From assembly GCA_013397845.1 (NCBI GenBank), contig VZTG01007667.1, positions 213,729 to 277,728 on the forward strand: a DNA stretch of 64,000 bases, written 5' to 3'. Shown piece after piece: positions 49,701-61,389 of this stretch. A model generated the notes under the pieces. That model saw nothing but the letters and a program-made list of their open reading frames with translations. It was not told the DNA's origin and did no database searches. Numbering within the stretch: the first letter of the stretch is position 1; each line of letters opens with the position of its first letter. The translations under genes were made by a program, and so were the position numbers. This DNA comes from Melanocharis versteri (taxonomy: Eukaryota; Chordata; Aves; Passeriformes; Melanocharitidae).

Positions 49701-51817
49701 ATGCCCAGATTCTTCTGAAGTACCCATTTAATTTAAAAGTGAGAACCAATCAATCACCAAACAATTCATCTGCTAGATAGTAACGAGAAAGATCTGTCCA
49801 ATGGAAGCATTATAAATGGAATTAGTTTGTTGATTACAATTTCTCTTTAGTCAAAGTGGAATTTTTCCTCACAAATACAATCAGAGATTTGTACCGGAAA
49901 AAAAAAGCTACAGGTGCAAATAAAACAGTAACTATGATTATGAATAGAAATCAAGGAAGAAAAAATAATTTGGAAATTTTACTTAAAAGTATCTAGTAAT
50001 TCTTCAAACTATAATGGACAGCATTTATTAATAAATATAGGAATTAGGAATATCTTATGCATATACAAACACTTTTTTCTTACATCTACACATAGGTAAT
50101 ATGCACCATTTTATCAGTTCTTAGCACAGCTATGATGGTTGGAAACTTTGTCTTCTGGCTAACATGAAAAAGCCAAAGATGGAAAATGAAAAAAAGTTTC
50201 TATTAGTAGGAAAAACATTACATCAAACAGCAGCCTTTGGCAATAGCACTGATAGGTGATGGAACAAGATTTTCTCTTTTCTCATAGTCGTCATTTCGTT
50301 TTTGTAAACAGAAAATATGCTTGAGAACACAGACTTGGTTTGTGGTTTTTATTTATTTGTTGGAGTTTTTTTCAGCTTATTATGACTTCAATGGTAATTT
50401 TAGAATCCTGAAAATATCTTTATCCTATCTCTAAGGTGAACACGTATCATAAATTTCCCCTGGTTTTGTAAGCACGGATATATTACCGTAATATTTATTC
50501 TCAACTTCTGTCTCATGTTTCCTGCATTTTATTTTAAACTTCTCTTTTTAAACTTTTGTCCTTTTTTTCAATACTATACAAGAATGGTAGACCTTCTCCA
50601 CAGATACATTCTCAGTCCTAAATAAAATCCTTTTAGTTCACTTTGGCTACAGGTACCCAATTTGGGGTATTCTATTACTCTACAGTTCTATAATATTATT
50701 AATGATCCACCAGAACTACTCAGTGCAGGAACCCTGAGACAAGGATTGTTCCTTATTCTACAGATTTGTAGGGATGATTTGTTATTTATTTAATACTTTT
50801 GTACAACAATTAGAACTGTATAATTATGGTAGCTTTTCATCTTGTCTTCATGTAAGCAAAAATTTGATTTAAGCAAAAATGGCTCAATGAAGATTCTTAA
50901 GCATATTGACAATGGTATAAACTGGCATTACTAGAAAAAGTTAAAATTAAGTCAGCTGAGAACGTGGACTTGATACTGTGGGTGACATTTAGTAGTATTC
51001 TCCAGATGGTTTATACTATTCTAAAAACAGAACACAGCTGTAAACTCAGTTTAATGTTTGCCATTAAACCAAATTCATGACTACTTTGTACAGAAAAGCA
51101 ACTGAAGTACTTACAGTAAATCAGTAAATCTTGTCCTCAAGTATGCAAAAATGAGAACCAATCACAATCCTTCAATAAGTCAATATATTTTGTTTCTTTC
51201 ATTGTCCATTTGTATCCTTAATGGAGAGGGATTGGGATTCAGATGCTTATTAGTAATTATCAGTTTCCACTCTACACGGTTAACAGCTTGTTTAGTGTAA
51301 GTACTTTCTGCATGTCCTACATGCACCTGAGCCAGGTGGGTGATAAATGGGCTTTACCTGGGGTTGTACAGTAAGATTCTACAATCCAAACAGAAGGCTC
51401 TTTTTGAAAAGGACAGAATTGCTCTTTTATGAAAAGGACAGAATTGGCTCTATTAATTTATTTCACCTCAAAAGAATCATCTTAGATCTTGCAATCCTTT
51501 AGTGATTCAAATAATGTATCTTTAAAGCTCTTTCTGGATTAGGGTGATACAAATTATGTGACTGTCCACTAGCTGCTTGTATCTGAACCATAAAACTGGG
51601 ATATCAAAGTCAGAATTTTGGCCCCTGTTTGATCTAGTTCAAGAGTTTCTAGTGCCTGCTTTACTATCACAATTGACTACTCCCTGTCAGCTCTTGATGC
51701 ATCATGATTTTCATATGCACAAAATATTTTTTTAACTTTTTGCTCAACTTTTGCTCAACCTGAAAGCTCATTTCTGCAAAATTAGTGATTCCGACACCTT
51801 TCAGTCTTAATTTTAGG
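46761..51817. other. AT-rich DNA without recognised repeats
   Basis: About 5 kb. An AAT/AAC-rich patch lies at 47228-47302. A short tandem duplication sharing tgaaaaggacagaattg occurs at 51405 and 51430. 51195-51380 is a non-repeat, less AT-rich block. An open stretch on both strands at 46924-47200 has no recognisable domain. Confidence 0.5.
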
Positions 51818-52771
51818 TGCAGGTTTTAACACTAGCTGGAAATTAAACTCCAGATAATCCACTCCCCCTTCCAGTCTTCAATTTACTGAAAGTGCAAAGT
51901 TATGGGTCCACTCTTCAATTTACTGAAAGTGCAAAGCTATGGGATACACGCAATAACAGCAATATTAATAGCAAAAGTATACAAAAAGAGAAAGTTTTTT
52001 ACTGACAAAAAGGTGTTCACCACCAATGAGGAACAAAAGATGGTGGATGTCCCCCATAGGTTATGTCCATGTGACTTCCCCAGATAAAGGCAATACGGCA
52101 ACCATTCCCATGCAGCACACCAAATGGCCACTGGGAACAAAAGCAAGATGGCAGGGGAGCTCCTGCAGTTAGTTTCCCACCCCCACCAAGCTCAAAAAAT
52201 GACAAACAGTGACAAAGAAACCCCCCAAAAGCTGGGTAGCCTGAGTTGGGTTGCACTACTGCTTCACTGTGGCTCAGTCCTGCACACGTGCCTGTGCTGC
52301 CGCTTCTACTGCTCCGCTGCTCTGGAGGCTGTTCCCACAGGTCACTGCCACTTTCCTGCTGTTCTGCTGCCTTATTTTGACTTGTTTTGGCTTGGCTTGA
52401 TAGGCTTGACTGGGCTGGCATTGCCCTTGCTGGTCATTTCCCTGTGGCAGCCTCCGCACCAGCGCTGTCAGGTCAGCACTACTGTTGATCCACATTTTTG
52501 ACAGTATCATTTCAGCACCATATCCCATAGCTGCATCCCAGAGAGAAAGGGAAGAGGATTGGCAGTATGGCAGAGGAACCAGGGTCTACAGTGGCTGACC
52601 CTGGCTCTCCCTCTGCTGGAGAGAGAGAGACAGAGAGACAGAGAGTGAGGTAGGAGTGCACTCATTTTCATCTGGAAATCACACCTCCCAGTGATGATTT
52701 GAGTGGTACAGAATAACAACTGAGACACCCACACCTCGTCAAGCCCCTCTCTCCTCTCTGCAACCAGGACA
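51818..52771 (-). mobile_element. Probable ERV LTR, minus strand
   Basis: A GC-richer block of about 950 bases in AT-rich surroundings. On the minus strand it would start tgtcctggttgcagagagg (52771) and end ctggagtttaatttccagct then gtgttaaaacctgca (51818), both typical of avian LTR termini. It contains a 31-bp direct duplication (51876-51906 and 51913-51943) near the U5 end. I see no matching target duplication (ttagg versus ctcga), so the edges are uncertain, and the family is not one I can name. ORFs of up to 134 codons inside are incidental. Confidence 0.45.
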
Positions 52772-55319
52772 CTCGACAATTGCTCTGTGCCTTTAGAAGT
52801 TTTTTAGTGCCATGAAAAATAAATGAAATTTCTTTGACTAAGCAATCTGAATTGCAAATGATGTTCCAGTAACAGAAAACAACTGTCATAGTGATGGAAA
52901 AGACAAGAAGGATTAGTTATGTTCACATGTTACATGGATGGAGACATTACATTCCAAATAACTGATGATGCTAGCAGAATTCTTCCCGGGCACACAACAG
53001 TGGCCTTTGAAATTTTGCTTCAAAAGATTGTATGAATCAGACATCTATACGCTTTCAATGCCATAATTTTTTGTTGATTGTAGGGCAAAGATAGCTATAG
53101 AAATGGCACATGCCTTTCTGATTTTACAGGAAGTCAACATCTTCACATTAGACAAAAGTTAAACAAAATACAACTAAATGCATTTTGGTTCCTCTCCAGG
53201 TGAAACTAAGTCTTCAAAAGAATGAAAATGGAAGTTATATGTCTTTGATATTTTAAGATAATGAGTACATCTAATATTGAAGGGCATAGGTGAGACTATA
53301 GAACGTGTAACATCTTACGGCAAGTTTCAAAATGTACATTACAAAATGGTGTTCTCCACATTACCTCACCATCTATCTCAGCAGGAAAGGTCATTCTTCT
53401 CCTGAATTTTCTAGAGGAAACAGACTTCCCTTTATGTTCTTACTGCACCTTTTTTTCCCTTTCCATACAGTGCAGATGAAACAAATTATTTAAATTAACA
53501 AACTGACAATAAAAAACGCCTGTTCAGAATGCTGCCCGCAGATCTTTAAAATGATGGAAGCACTTTACATTATAAGATTGCTCTAGTCTCTGAACATGGA
53601 TCCCAGTTTGAGAGATTGAAAATCTCCCTGAAGTCTGAAGCACTTAAATAATTTAGGTTAAATTTAAATTGTGCTACACTTTATAAGCCCAAAACCATAG
53701 TCACATCTTTACTGGTAAGCTTATAAAAATTTGAAATGCTCCAATAATTTTAAATCTTGTAGAAGCCTAGTACCTTCCAAATTAAACTGCTAATAAAAAA
53801 ATAGCACTGAAATTTAAATCTCTATATGCAGTGTAGAATGATTTAAAATTATTGAAGCCTTTCAATTTTTTATGAGGTCTCTATGTAGAAGTGAATCAAA
53901 CAGCATTTTTAGTACAATGGAAATAAGTTACAAAATAAACATAGAAAAACTGTCATCAACATAGCAGTGTAGTATGAGAACTTTTCCAGGGTGCCAAAGA
54001 AGCTTTGAAAGAAAAATTGCATAGTGAAAATTGAAGCAGATATAGCCTTCTGCTTAAAACATTTTCGTTGGACTCAGGAGATACTTTAAGTTCTGATTTT
54101 GTACAAGCTATTTAATGTTTTTAAATGTCAACTTCCCCCTTTATTATTTAGATAGCTAATTCATCAGGGCAAGAACTTTCTTTTTTTTGGAACTGATATT
54201 CAACTGATTAAATGTGGATATCTGTCATGTCAACATCCATATCTAACCGAGTTATCCTAGTACTGCTTCATAGTCAGGTGAGAGAAATACATTATTTTCA
54301 AAGGCTGTTCATATAATTGTAAACCTTTCAATAAGAAATAGATCACATCTTGAATAAGCCTATTAGTCTCCATCAACAGTAAGAGGAGCCTAAAGTCACT
54401 AGTTTAGCTATTGATTTCAGTATCTAAAGTTGGGGGAAATGCAGCCAACTTATTATTATCTTGTCTGATTATTAAGACTTCCATGTATTACTGCAACAGC
54501 TATTATTAATAGCTATAAAAATTTCAGATAACCTGAAGTCTTCTGAATCTACAAGTGTTCGGCAGTGCAATCTTTAGAAACAGTGAATATGCAAAGACCT
54601 CTCAGTAATATATTCACAGATACGTTCCTGAAATGAAAAGAAGAAAGAAAATACGTGAGTCATCTGTATCTAATTAGATAGGGTTTTTTTCCTTTCCATA
54701 ATATTCACAAGAGAAAGGACTGAAGAAAGAAACATATCAGGTATTTTGTTCACTTTACCTGTAAGGATGAATAATTTTCTTACAGAACTAATTATACGAA
54801 AACCTGAAGAAAATCCAATGACTTCCACTGACCTGATTCAATCTGAGTTTCAGTAATAGACTGAGATTACTTTACTGGATGACAAAATCCTTCTGACAGC
54901 TGAAGAAGACTTTGAGGTAGAGAACCACAGGTTTCCACAAAGCCAGAGTTCACCTCACATGGTAGGTATGAAACCTATCCTCCAACTAAATGTAAAAATC
55001 CATGGCAGGAGGTGGCTGACAGTGAAGAATCCCCGGAAATTCACGTTTCATATTGAGTGTAACCTACCGCCTGCTGAAGAAATTCAGTAAGGGTGGTAAG
55101 TCTTTAAAACTTGGAGTGGCAGATGGTTATGGTTAGGTGAGGTGCAGCGCACTGCAAGGCCATGGATGCTGCTTTTCTGAGGGCCAGTCAGTTCTCCTCA
55201 GCTGCTAGACCCTGGGCCAGGAGTCCCTTGCATGGAGGGGCTACCACAAACACAGCCAGGCACAGGGGCCTCCCCGGAGAGATGGCCAGGCATTGCCATG
55301 GGGGCAACTCCACAACACG
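52772..55319. other. AT-rich unannotated DNA
   Basis: No gene or recognised repeat up to about 54900. 54900-55320 becomes steadily more GC-rich toward the CR1 tail, possibly an eroded upstream CR1 part. Confidence 0.5.
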
Positions 55320-55518
55320 CCAAGGGCGTGAGGGTGTGTGAGGCCGGCACAGCGCTGGAACAGGCTGCCCAGGGAGCTTGTGGGGTCTCCCTCTCCAGAG
55401 ACATTAAAACCCATCCAGACACATTCCTGTGTCACCTGCTCTAGGTGACCCTGCCTTGGCAAGGGGGTTGGATCTCCAGAGGTCCCTTCCAACCCTAACA
55501 CTTCTGTGACTCCATGAA
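55320..55518 (+). mobile_element. CR1 LINE 3' terminus
   Basis: Sense CR1 tail: agcgctggaacaggctgccc, then tctccagagacattaaaacc, gtcacctgctctaggtgacc and gatctccagaggtcccttcc, ending tctgtgactcc. A different subfamily from the 60.8-kb copy. Confidence 0.92.
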
Positions 55519-56894
55519 AGTCACCTGTGCTCGCTGCTGCTCTACCTTGCTGGGAACAGTGCCAGAAAGTGTTTGAGTAAGCAGTTAATTTAGTCTGAAA
55601 TGCTTTAGTCAGGGTTTTACGGAAGCACAGAAACATTTGGGTTAAGAGGAGCCTCTTTCACTCTACTGGGCAAAACAAAGCCAGAGACACACAACATGGA
55701 GATATAAAGCAGCTGGTGACGTGCATCATGTTAATAACTACGGCAATGCAATGCGATGCAATGCAATGTGATGCAATGCAATGCAATGCAATGTGATGGA
55801 ATGCAATGTGACTGGGCTGGGCAGGCCAAGGTGCAGGGGGTCCTGGGATGGTCAGGGCCAGCACAGGTGCGCCCAGGCTGGAGGCCTCATTACTCATCAT
55901 GGCTACAAACCACTGGGTGCGTTTCTGCCCTGAGTCCTGAGCACTGCCTGGCGATGCAAGGGGTACTGCACTCAGGAGACAGAGCCACTGAGGCCCTTCC
56001 TGAAGGGTGAGGATACTTCGAGGGGTGATAACATACCCTGACCTCGGGGGAACTGTGGCTGGGCTGTGCAATTTGGAGGGCTCAGGTGAGGCCTCTGGGG
56101 CTCCCATGGGAGAGGTGGGATGTGAGCCTAGTGAGCTGCAGGGGGAGTTGCCATCCCTGGCCTCTCTGCAGCCCTGCAGAGACCAAAGGTACAGAGAGGT
56201 AGAGGGATGTGAAGGTTGGTGCCATGGTACAGGTCACAGAATTGTCTCAGTTGGATGGGACCTGGAAGGATCATCAAGCCTGACTCTTTCAGGAAGCTGT
56301 CTGTAGAAGGATTGAAGCTGCACGGTGCCAAGGGCCCTGCCCTTCCAAGGGGGTGGGCATGGGCACAGCTGGACAGGCTGGGGGGGCACGTGTGGCCATG
56401 TGGGCACAGTCCCAGGGCCTGCAGGCAGTGGCCGTGGAGCTGAGAGCAGCCAGTGTCGCCCAAAGCAACTGCTGAACCTGCCGGTGTCCGGAAGGTTCTG
56501 GAAGGCTTTCCACAGTTTAGGCAGTTGTCAGAGCAGTTGCTGCTGCAGTCAAAGGTTGCACTCGCAGCCCGGCGCCTCTACACTAGTTCTTAAGGTAACT
56601 AAACCTCACCCCCTTTTTCTGTTCCCCCAGCCCATGCTGGCCGTACTGGGAGGCTCGGATTTGACCCCAAATCGGGGACCTGAGGAGGTGGTGTACATGG
56701 CCCAGTGAGCCGAGCTGTGTGGTACGAGCTGCCGGGGAGGTGGGGGGTGTTGCACAGCAGGGTCTGGTGCCAGCAGGAAACTCACTGAGAAAGCCTCACT
56801 GGTTCAGGAGGGCCCTGTGCTCCTACTGTCGGAGGCTGGGGCGTATCCAGAAGGACGCTGCCATGTGCATACCCTCTTCCTAAATTATTGTTGG
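55519..56894. other. GC-richer patch, partly unassigned
   Basis: The most GC-rich part of the window apart from the LTRs. It includes the (AATGC)n satellite and a faint antisense CR1 tail near 56226-56300 (tcacagaattgtctcagttg, gggacctggaaggatcatca). The rest (56300-56890) is unassigned. Overlapping ORFs of 75-149 codons on both strands reflect the low frequency of stop codons in GC-rich DNA. CpG is present but not dense enough to call an island by eye. Confidence 0.45.
55744..55811. repeat. (AATGC)n satellite
   Basis: About 13 units of AATGC with variants such as GATGC, GTGATGC and GATGG over 68 bases. It produces the artificial MQCNAMQCDGMQCD-type frame on + and a His-Cys-Ile-Ala repeat on -. 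Confidence 0.95.
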
Positions 56895-57334
56895 ACCTCA
56901 CTTACCCACCCCACAGGTCCCTGAGTCCCAGGAGGCTGGGGGTGCATGGGAGGGTGGGAGGCGGCTGTCCTCAGATAACTGAAAGAACATTTTATATTAT
57001 ATGGCATTATGCTCAGCACATAAAGTTGGGCACTGAAGGAGGAAGGAGATGCACATGTTCCGTTTTTAATTCCCAAGTCACAGTTACATGTGTTGGAGCC
57101 ATACTTTCCTGGAAGTGGTTGAACACGTACTTGCCCATGGGAAGTGGTGAGCGAATTCATTGTTGCTTTGTTTGTGCACACGGTTTTTGCTTTAGCTGTT
57201 AAACTGTCTGTCTTGAGTCATGGGTTTTCTAATTTTTTGTTTCTCCAGTTCGCTCCCCTACTCCACTGGTGGGGGGGGTTAGTGAGTGAATGGCTGTGTG
57301 GAGCTTAGTTGCCAGCTTAGTTTTAACCATGACA
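56895..57334 (+). mobile_element. ERV LTR (family A), 5'-truncated
   Basis: Lacks about the first 150 bases of the family. It begins cctcacttacccaccccac, then ggctgggggtgcatgggag, atggcattatgctcagcac, acttgcccatgggaagtgg, ttaaactgtctgtcttgagt and ends agttttaaccatgaca. Confidence 0.82.
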
Positions 57335-59031
57335 AGTTATCACAGAAATATGGAACATAAACCCACCCATTGTACATAGACGTTTTATTGTTCTTCTTTC
57401 AATTTATTACACTAGCAATTTCAGGAAAAATAGGCTCATTATTGAAAAATTAAGATGACACTTTTGTATGGTAGAGGAAAAATAGTATTTTATGTGATTT
57501 GGCTTTGGGGATTACAAGGCTACAGATTGAGCAAGATCATACATTTGGCAAATTAAATAAATCAAATCAATAGAACATTATGGAATAAATTAGCACATCA
57601 AGAGTATTACACACTGTTACAAAGAAAAAAGTGCAAGCAATCACCTACATAAGCATTTGCACTGCAGCAAGAAAGGAACCTCTTATTTTCTGTCATGTCA
57701 GGATTTACCAGACATTTGCTGGTGATCACAATTTATTAGGTGAATAATAGGTTTCATGATTATGGTCAAATAAAGCTCATATGTGTCCTATTAAATGCAA
57801 CTTTTTCTTGGCATAGATAAGGAAGAAGGTCATTAAAAAGGGGAGTTTCTGGCCTTTTTTCCAAATATATTTTATAAACTTAAATCTAAGACAATATGAT
57901 ATTATATGCATCAAATATTTTTTGAGTAGGAATAAAAACTGTTGCTTTTCCTTCACAGCTGAAAGTCCTTAGCATACTAAGCTAGGAAAACATTTTCAGT
58001 GTGAGACTGTGTCTCTCACTCTTTGGCCTAAATAACCTTTTAATGACATCATAATAAGGGAGGCTACTTCAGTAAGAGTGGCTGACACACCATGACTTCA
58101 GAATAAATTTTACTCTCAGTCTTAAGAATTGTCCCTTGAAATATGAGATTTTGAATAAGACGCAGTGTACCAAAATTAAGTGAGATTGATAAAATCAGAC
58201 TTGGTAGAATGGCTATCTGCATAATGTAAGTATTTATGCTCAAGAAGAAAACAAAGTCCTTTGAAGGCCATTACAAGGAGAATCTGCCAGCTTAAATTTA
58301 ACTAAAGTGCAGAAAATTACCATCTGGATGCCTCCATTTTCTCCTGCATTGCAGGGTAGTGATTTAACTCTGAATTCAATTTGGTTTTTTGTCAGTTTGT
58401 TTTGCTTGTAAAATGATTAGTAGCATTACATTTTGCAAGTAACTTGGTCCACATATAATGTATTTATTCTCAATGCAGGTACTAGATGCAGTGTAAAGCA
58501 GCAAATCAGACAAGTTAAGGCAATCTTACAGAACACAGCACACATCTGAAACAAAAAGCCACACTGTAGGTAGTCACAGAGGTGGAAAACTAGGATATAG
58601 GGGGATTTTAATTTAAAAAAAAAGGTGTCTGGATCATTCAGATTCTATAAAATTAGTTACAAATAAGCAACCATTTTTAGGATCTAAAGTCTAGATTTCA
58701 GATCTCTAAGTCCCACTTGAAGTTTCTCACAAGGTTCTTCAATCCTGTTGTTGATGTAGACATAAAGGTGAAAGTGAGAAAACATTTCAAACCAATGAAA
58801 ACCAGATAATTTTTAACTGCTCATCTATTATCACACAAGGCAAGATTAGGAATTTCAAAATGTTCAGATCTCTCATCTGTTTTTTTATTAGAATTTTGTT
58901 CTTGTCTGGTCATCATTCCCTCTGAAAACGAGTACTTGTTAAATGGAACTAGCTTTGCTTGTTTCTCTCAGTGATCAAAGACATTAGTCCTTTGAGTCAA
59001 ACCACTCAGATTCAGGAGTTCTGCCACTCTT
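57335..59031. other. AT-rich unannotated DNA between two LTRs
   Basis: About 1.7 kb of AT-rich sequence with no retroviral motif, so the two same-strand LTRs on either side are separate insertions rather than one provirus. Confidence 0.55.
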
Positions 59032-59554
59032 TGTGCTGGTTCTGGCTGGAATACATTTAATTTTCATCACAAAAGCCCCTAAGATGCTGTATTTTGTATT
59101 TGTAATGAGCATGGTATTGATAGCATACCAATATTTCAGCTTTTGCTGAGCAAAAAGTGCTTACATAGCATCAAGGCCAGGACAGCTGATCCCAACTGAT
59201 CAACAGGATATTCCATACCATATGGCATCGTGCTCAGCACAGAAAGCTGGGGGAAGAAGAAGGAAGAGGGATGTTTGGAGGGATGGCATTTGTCTTCCCA
59301 AGTCACCATTATGCCTGATGGATTCCTGCTTGCCTGGGGGTTGGCTGAACACCTGCCTGCCAATGGGACGTGGTGAATGAATTTCTTGTTTTGTTTTGCT
59401 TGTGTGCAGGACTTTTACTTTAGCTTTTAAACTCTTTATCTTGACCCATGAGTTTTCTCATTTTTACCTCACTGATTTTCTCCCCATCCCACTGTGGAGG
59501 AGTGAGCAAGGGGCTCTGTGGGACTGTGCCGCTCCCTGGGGTTAAACTACAAAA
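59032..59554 (+). mobile_element. ERV LTR (family A), near full length
   Basis: Starts tgtgctggttctggctgg, continues with cttttgctgagcaaaaagtg, ttccataccatatggcatcg, gggggaagaagaaggaagag, acacctgcctgccaatggg and tatcttgacccatgagtttt, and ends ggggttaaactacaaaa. The flanking pentamers (ctctt at 59027-59031 and ctgtc at 59555-59559) do not match, so the duplication has decayed or an edge is shifted. Confidence 0.88.
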
Positions 59555-60832
59555 CTGTCCTTTTTCAATTTTTACCTTTTAAGACTGGCTGGCCGCTCAT
59601 CTTTCCCTATCTGCTTTTATTAAAATTTGTCTTCTAGGGAATTAAAGTAGATTAATCAGGTATAGTCATATGCCTATCAGTACCTACTATCAGCCCCAAA
59701 AGCAAGCTGAAACAGTGTTTATAACGTGGTGCATTCCACGTTTTTCAGTACAAAATGAATACTGCGGACATTGTATTTCTTGAAAATGTTCAAATTAGCC
59801 CCTTTTACTGCTTAGAGTGTAGTGTTGACACAGAGCATTATAAACAAGATGTACATTGCTCATAATTTCTGTAAATATTTTTCTCAAGCAAATGCACTTG
59901 GGGTCTTTAACAAAAATGCTTATTAGTAGTATGGGATGAAAAGAGATATACAGGTATTTTTGTGAATTAAATCTATTCAGTTAGCTCGACTGTTATTTAT
60001 GGCAGTCCTACTTTTCATTCTCCACAAGCATTCAGACATTTAATCAGAAATTTAATAAAAGAACTCTTTCAAGTCTCATGCTGCTAGAATGTGTCAGAGC
60101 AATGCAATGCCCATAATGCCCACATGCTGATCAGTTCTTCTTTTTCTAAAGTGTCCATTTTAAATAAAACTATTTGGCACATTTCAAAACACATTTTCAA
60201 ATGTTCATAGGTATCCTGCGGCACCAAGGAAAATATCATACTGCACTTGCTGAGCTGCTAAGTTGTCATTGAATCTCATTTTATTGTTCCAACAGCCAGT
60301 TATTTAAAAAGCCACAAACTTTGAAATTAGTAGAAGTACAACTGGAAGGCATAATTGTGTTTTATCTTGTGTGTTTATGTATGTAGATGCTGTCAAGGAA
60401 TATTTCTTAAGAATTAAATCTGACTTGTACAGATACAAGTAGGGAGAGATTTGTTGTTGTTGTTGTTAAAATTACTTCAGCTTCATTAACAACTCGTAAG
60501 GTGCTAGTGGAAAAATTAAAGGGAAATTATGTTATTTCATTTTTAATTTGTGTTCTGCATACTGAATTTTTTTTCTGCTTCTAAAGGTAAAAAATATCAA
60601 AACTAAAACATCTACAGCATGAGGTATTTTAGTCAATGTTTGCTAAAGTCATATGGAAAACTAAAATCTTGACTTATTTTCCTTCTTTTCTGACGTGAAA
60701 AATGTTTTTGCAAATATGGAATTATAGGTAATGCAAGTGAGAGTAGAGAAAGGTTTCGTTCCAGTTTTCTAACACTTTAAAACAAGATCAAGCTTCCAGA
60801 ATTCATACTGTAGTAATTTTACATATACATAT
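59555..60832. other. AT-rich unannotated DNA
   Basis: Contains a (TTG)n run at 60451-60467. No gene or mobile element recognised. Confidence 0.55.
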
Positions 60833-61389
60833 ATCATAGAATATTCCGAGTTGGAAGGAACCCACAGGGATCATTGAGTCCAACTCCTGGCCCTGCACAG
60901 GACAGCCCCAGGAATCACATCTTGTGCCTGAGACCATTGTCCAACTGCTTCCTCAACTCTGTCAGGCTTGGTGCTGTGACCACTTCCCTGGGGAGCCTGT
61001 TCCAGTGCCCAACCATCCTCTGGGTGAAGAACTTTTTCCTGATATCTGACCTAAACCTCCCCTGACACAACTTCATGCCATTCCCTTGGGTCCTGTCACT
61101 GTTCACCAGAGAAAAGAGATCAGTATCTGCCCCTCCTCCTCTCCTCACAAGGAAGTTGCAGACTGCAGTGAGGTCTCCCCTCAGTCTCTTCTCCACACTG
61201 AACAGATCAAGTGACTTCAGCTGTTCCTCATATGGCTTCCTCTCAAGGCCCTTCACCATCTTTGTTACCCTCCTTTAGACACTCTCTTGCAGCTCACTGC
61301 CTTTCTTGTATTGTGGTGCCCAAAACTGCACACAGGACTTGAGGTGAGGCCACATCAGTGCAGAGCAAAGCGGGACAATCCCCTGCCTC
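60833..61389 (-). mobile_element. CR1 LINE 3' fragment, best preserved
   Basis: Antisense CR1 from the terminus (atcatagaatattccgagttgg) to gagcaaagcgggacaatccc. 5'-truncated after about 550 bases. The ORF2 tail is still open for 114 codons on the minus strand (61259-60915), which suggests a comparatively recent insertion. It belongs to the same subfamily as 29087-32935, sharing the tail with ggcactggaaca/caggctccccagggaa. Confidence 0.95.
60915..61259 (-). pseudogene. CR1 ORF2 C-terminal tail
   Basis: A 114-codon open frame covering the last part of CR1 ORF2, downstream of the RT domain. Readable segments are YEEQLKSLDLFSVEKRLRGD, LFSLVNSDRTQGNGMKLCQG and KKFFTQRMVGHWNRLPREVV, ending ELRKQLDNGLRHKM before the stop. 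The endonuclease and polymerase domains are absent because the insertion is 5'-truncated, and no promoter is present, so it is not expected to make a functional protein. Confidence 0.9.

Noticed and set aside
55756..56107. Repetitive ORFs over the (AATGC)n array on both strands
   Set aside because: Their length comes from a stop-free pentamer repeat and GC-rich flanks.
55320..56894. CpG island or promoter of a host gene
   Set aside because: GC-rich but CpGs are sparse by eye, and much of the block is a CR1 tail, a satellite and possibly old repeat. A formal observed/expected CpG count would settle it.
56895..59554. Two same-strand LTRs as the ends of one provirus
   Set aside because: The 1.7 kb between them is AT-rich with no retroviral motif, the left LTR is 5'-truncated and the right one has its own full start.
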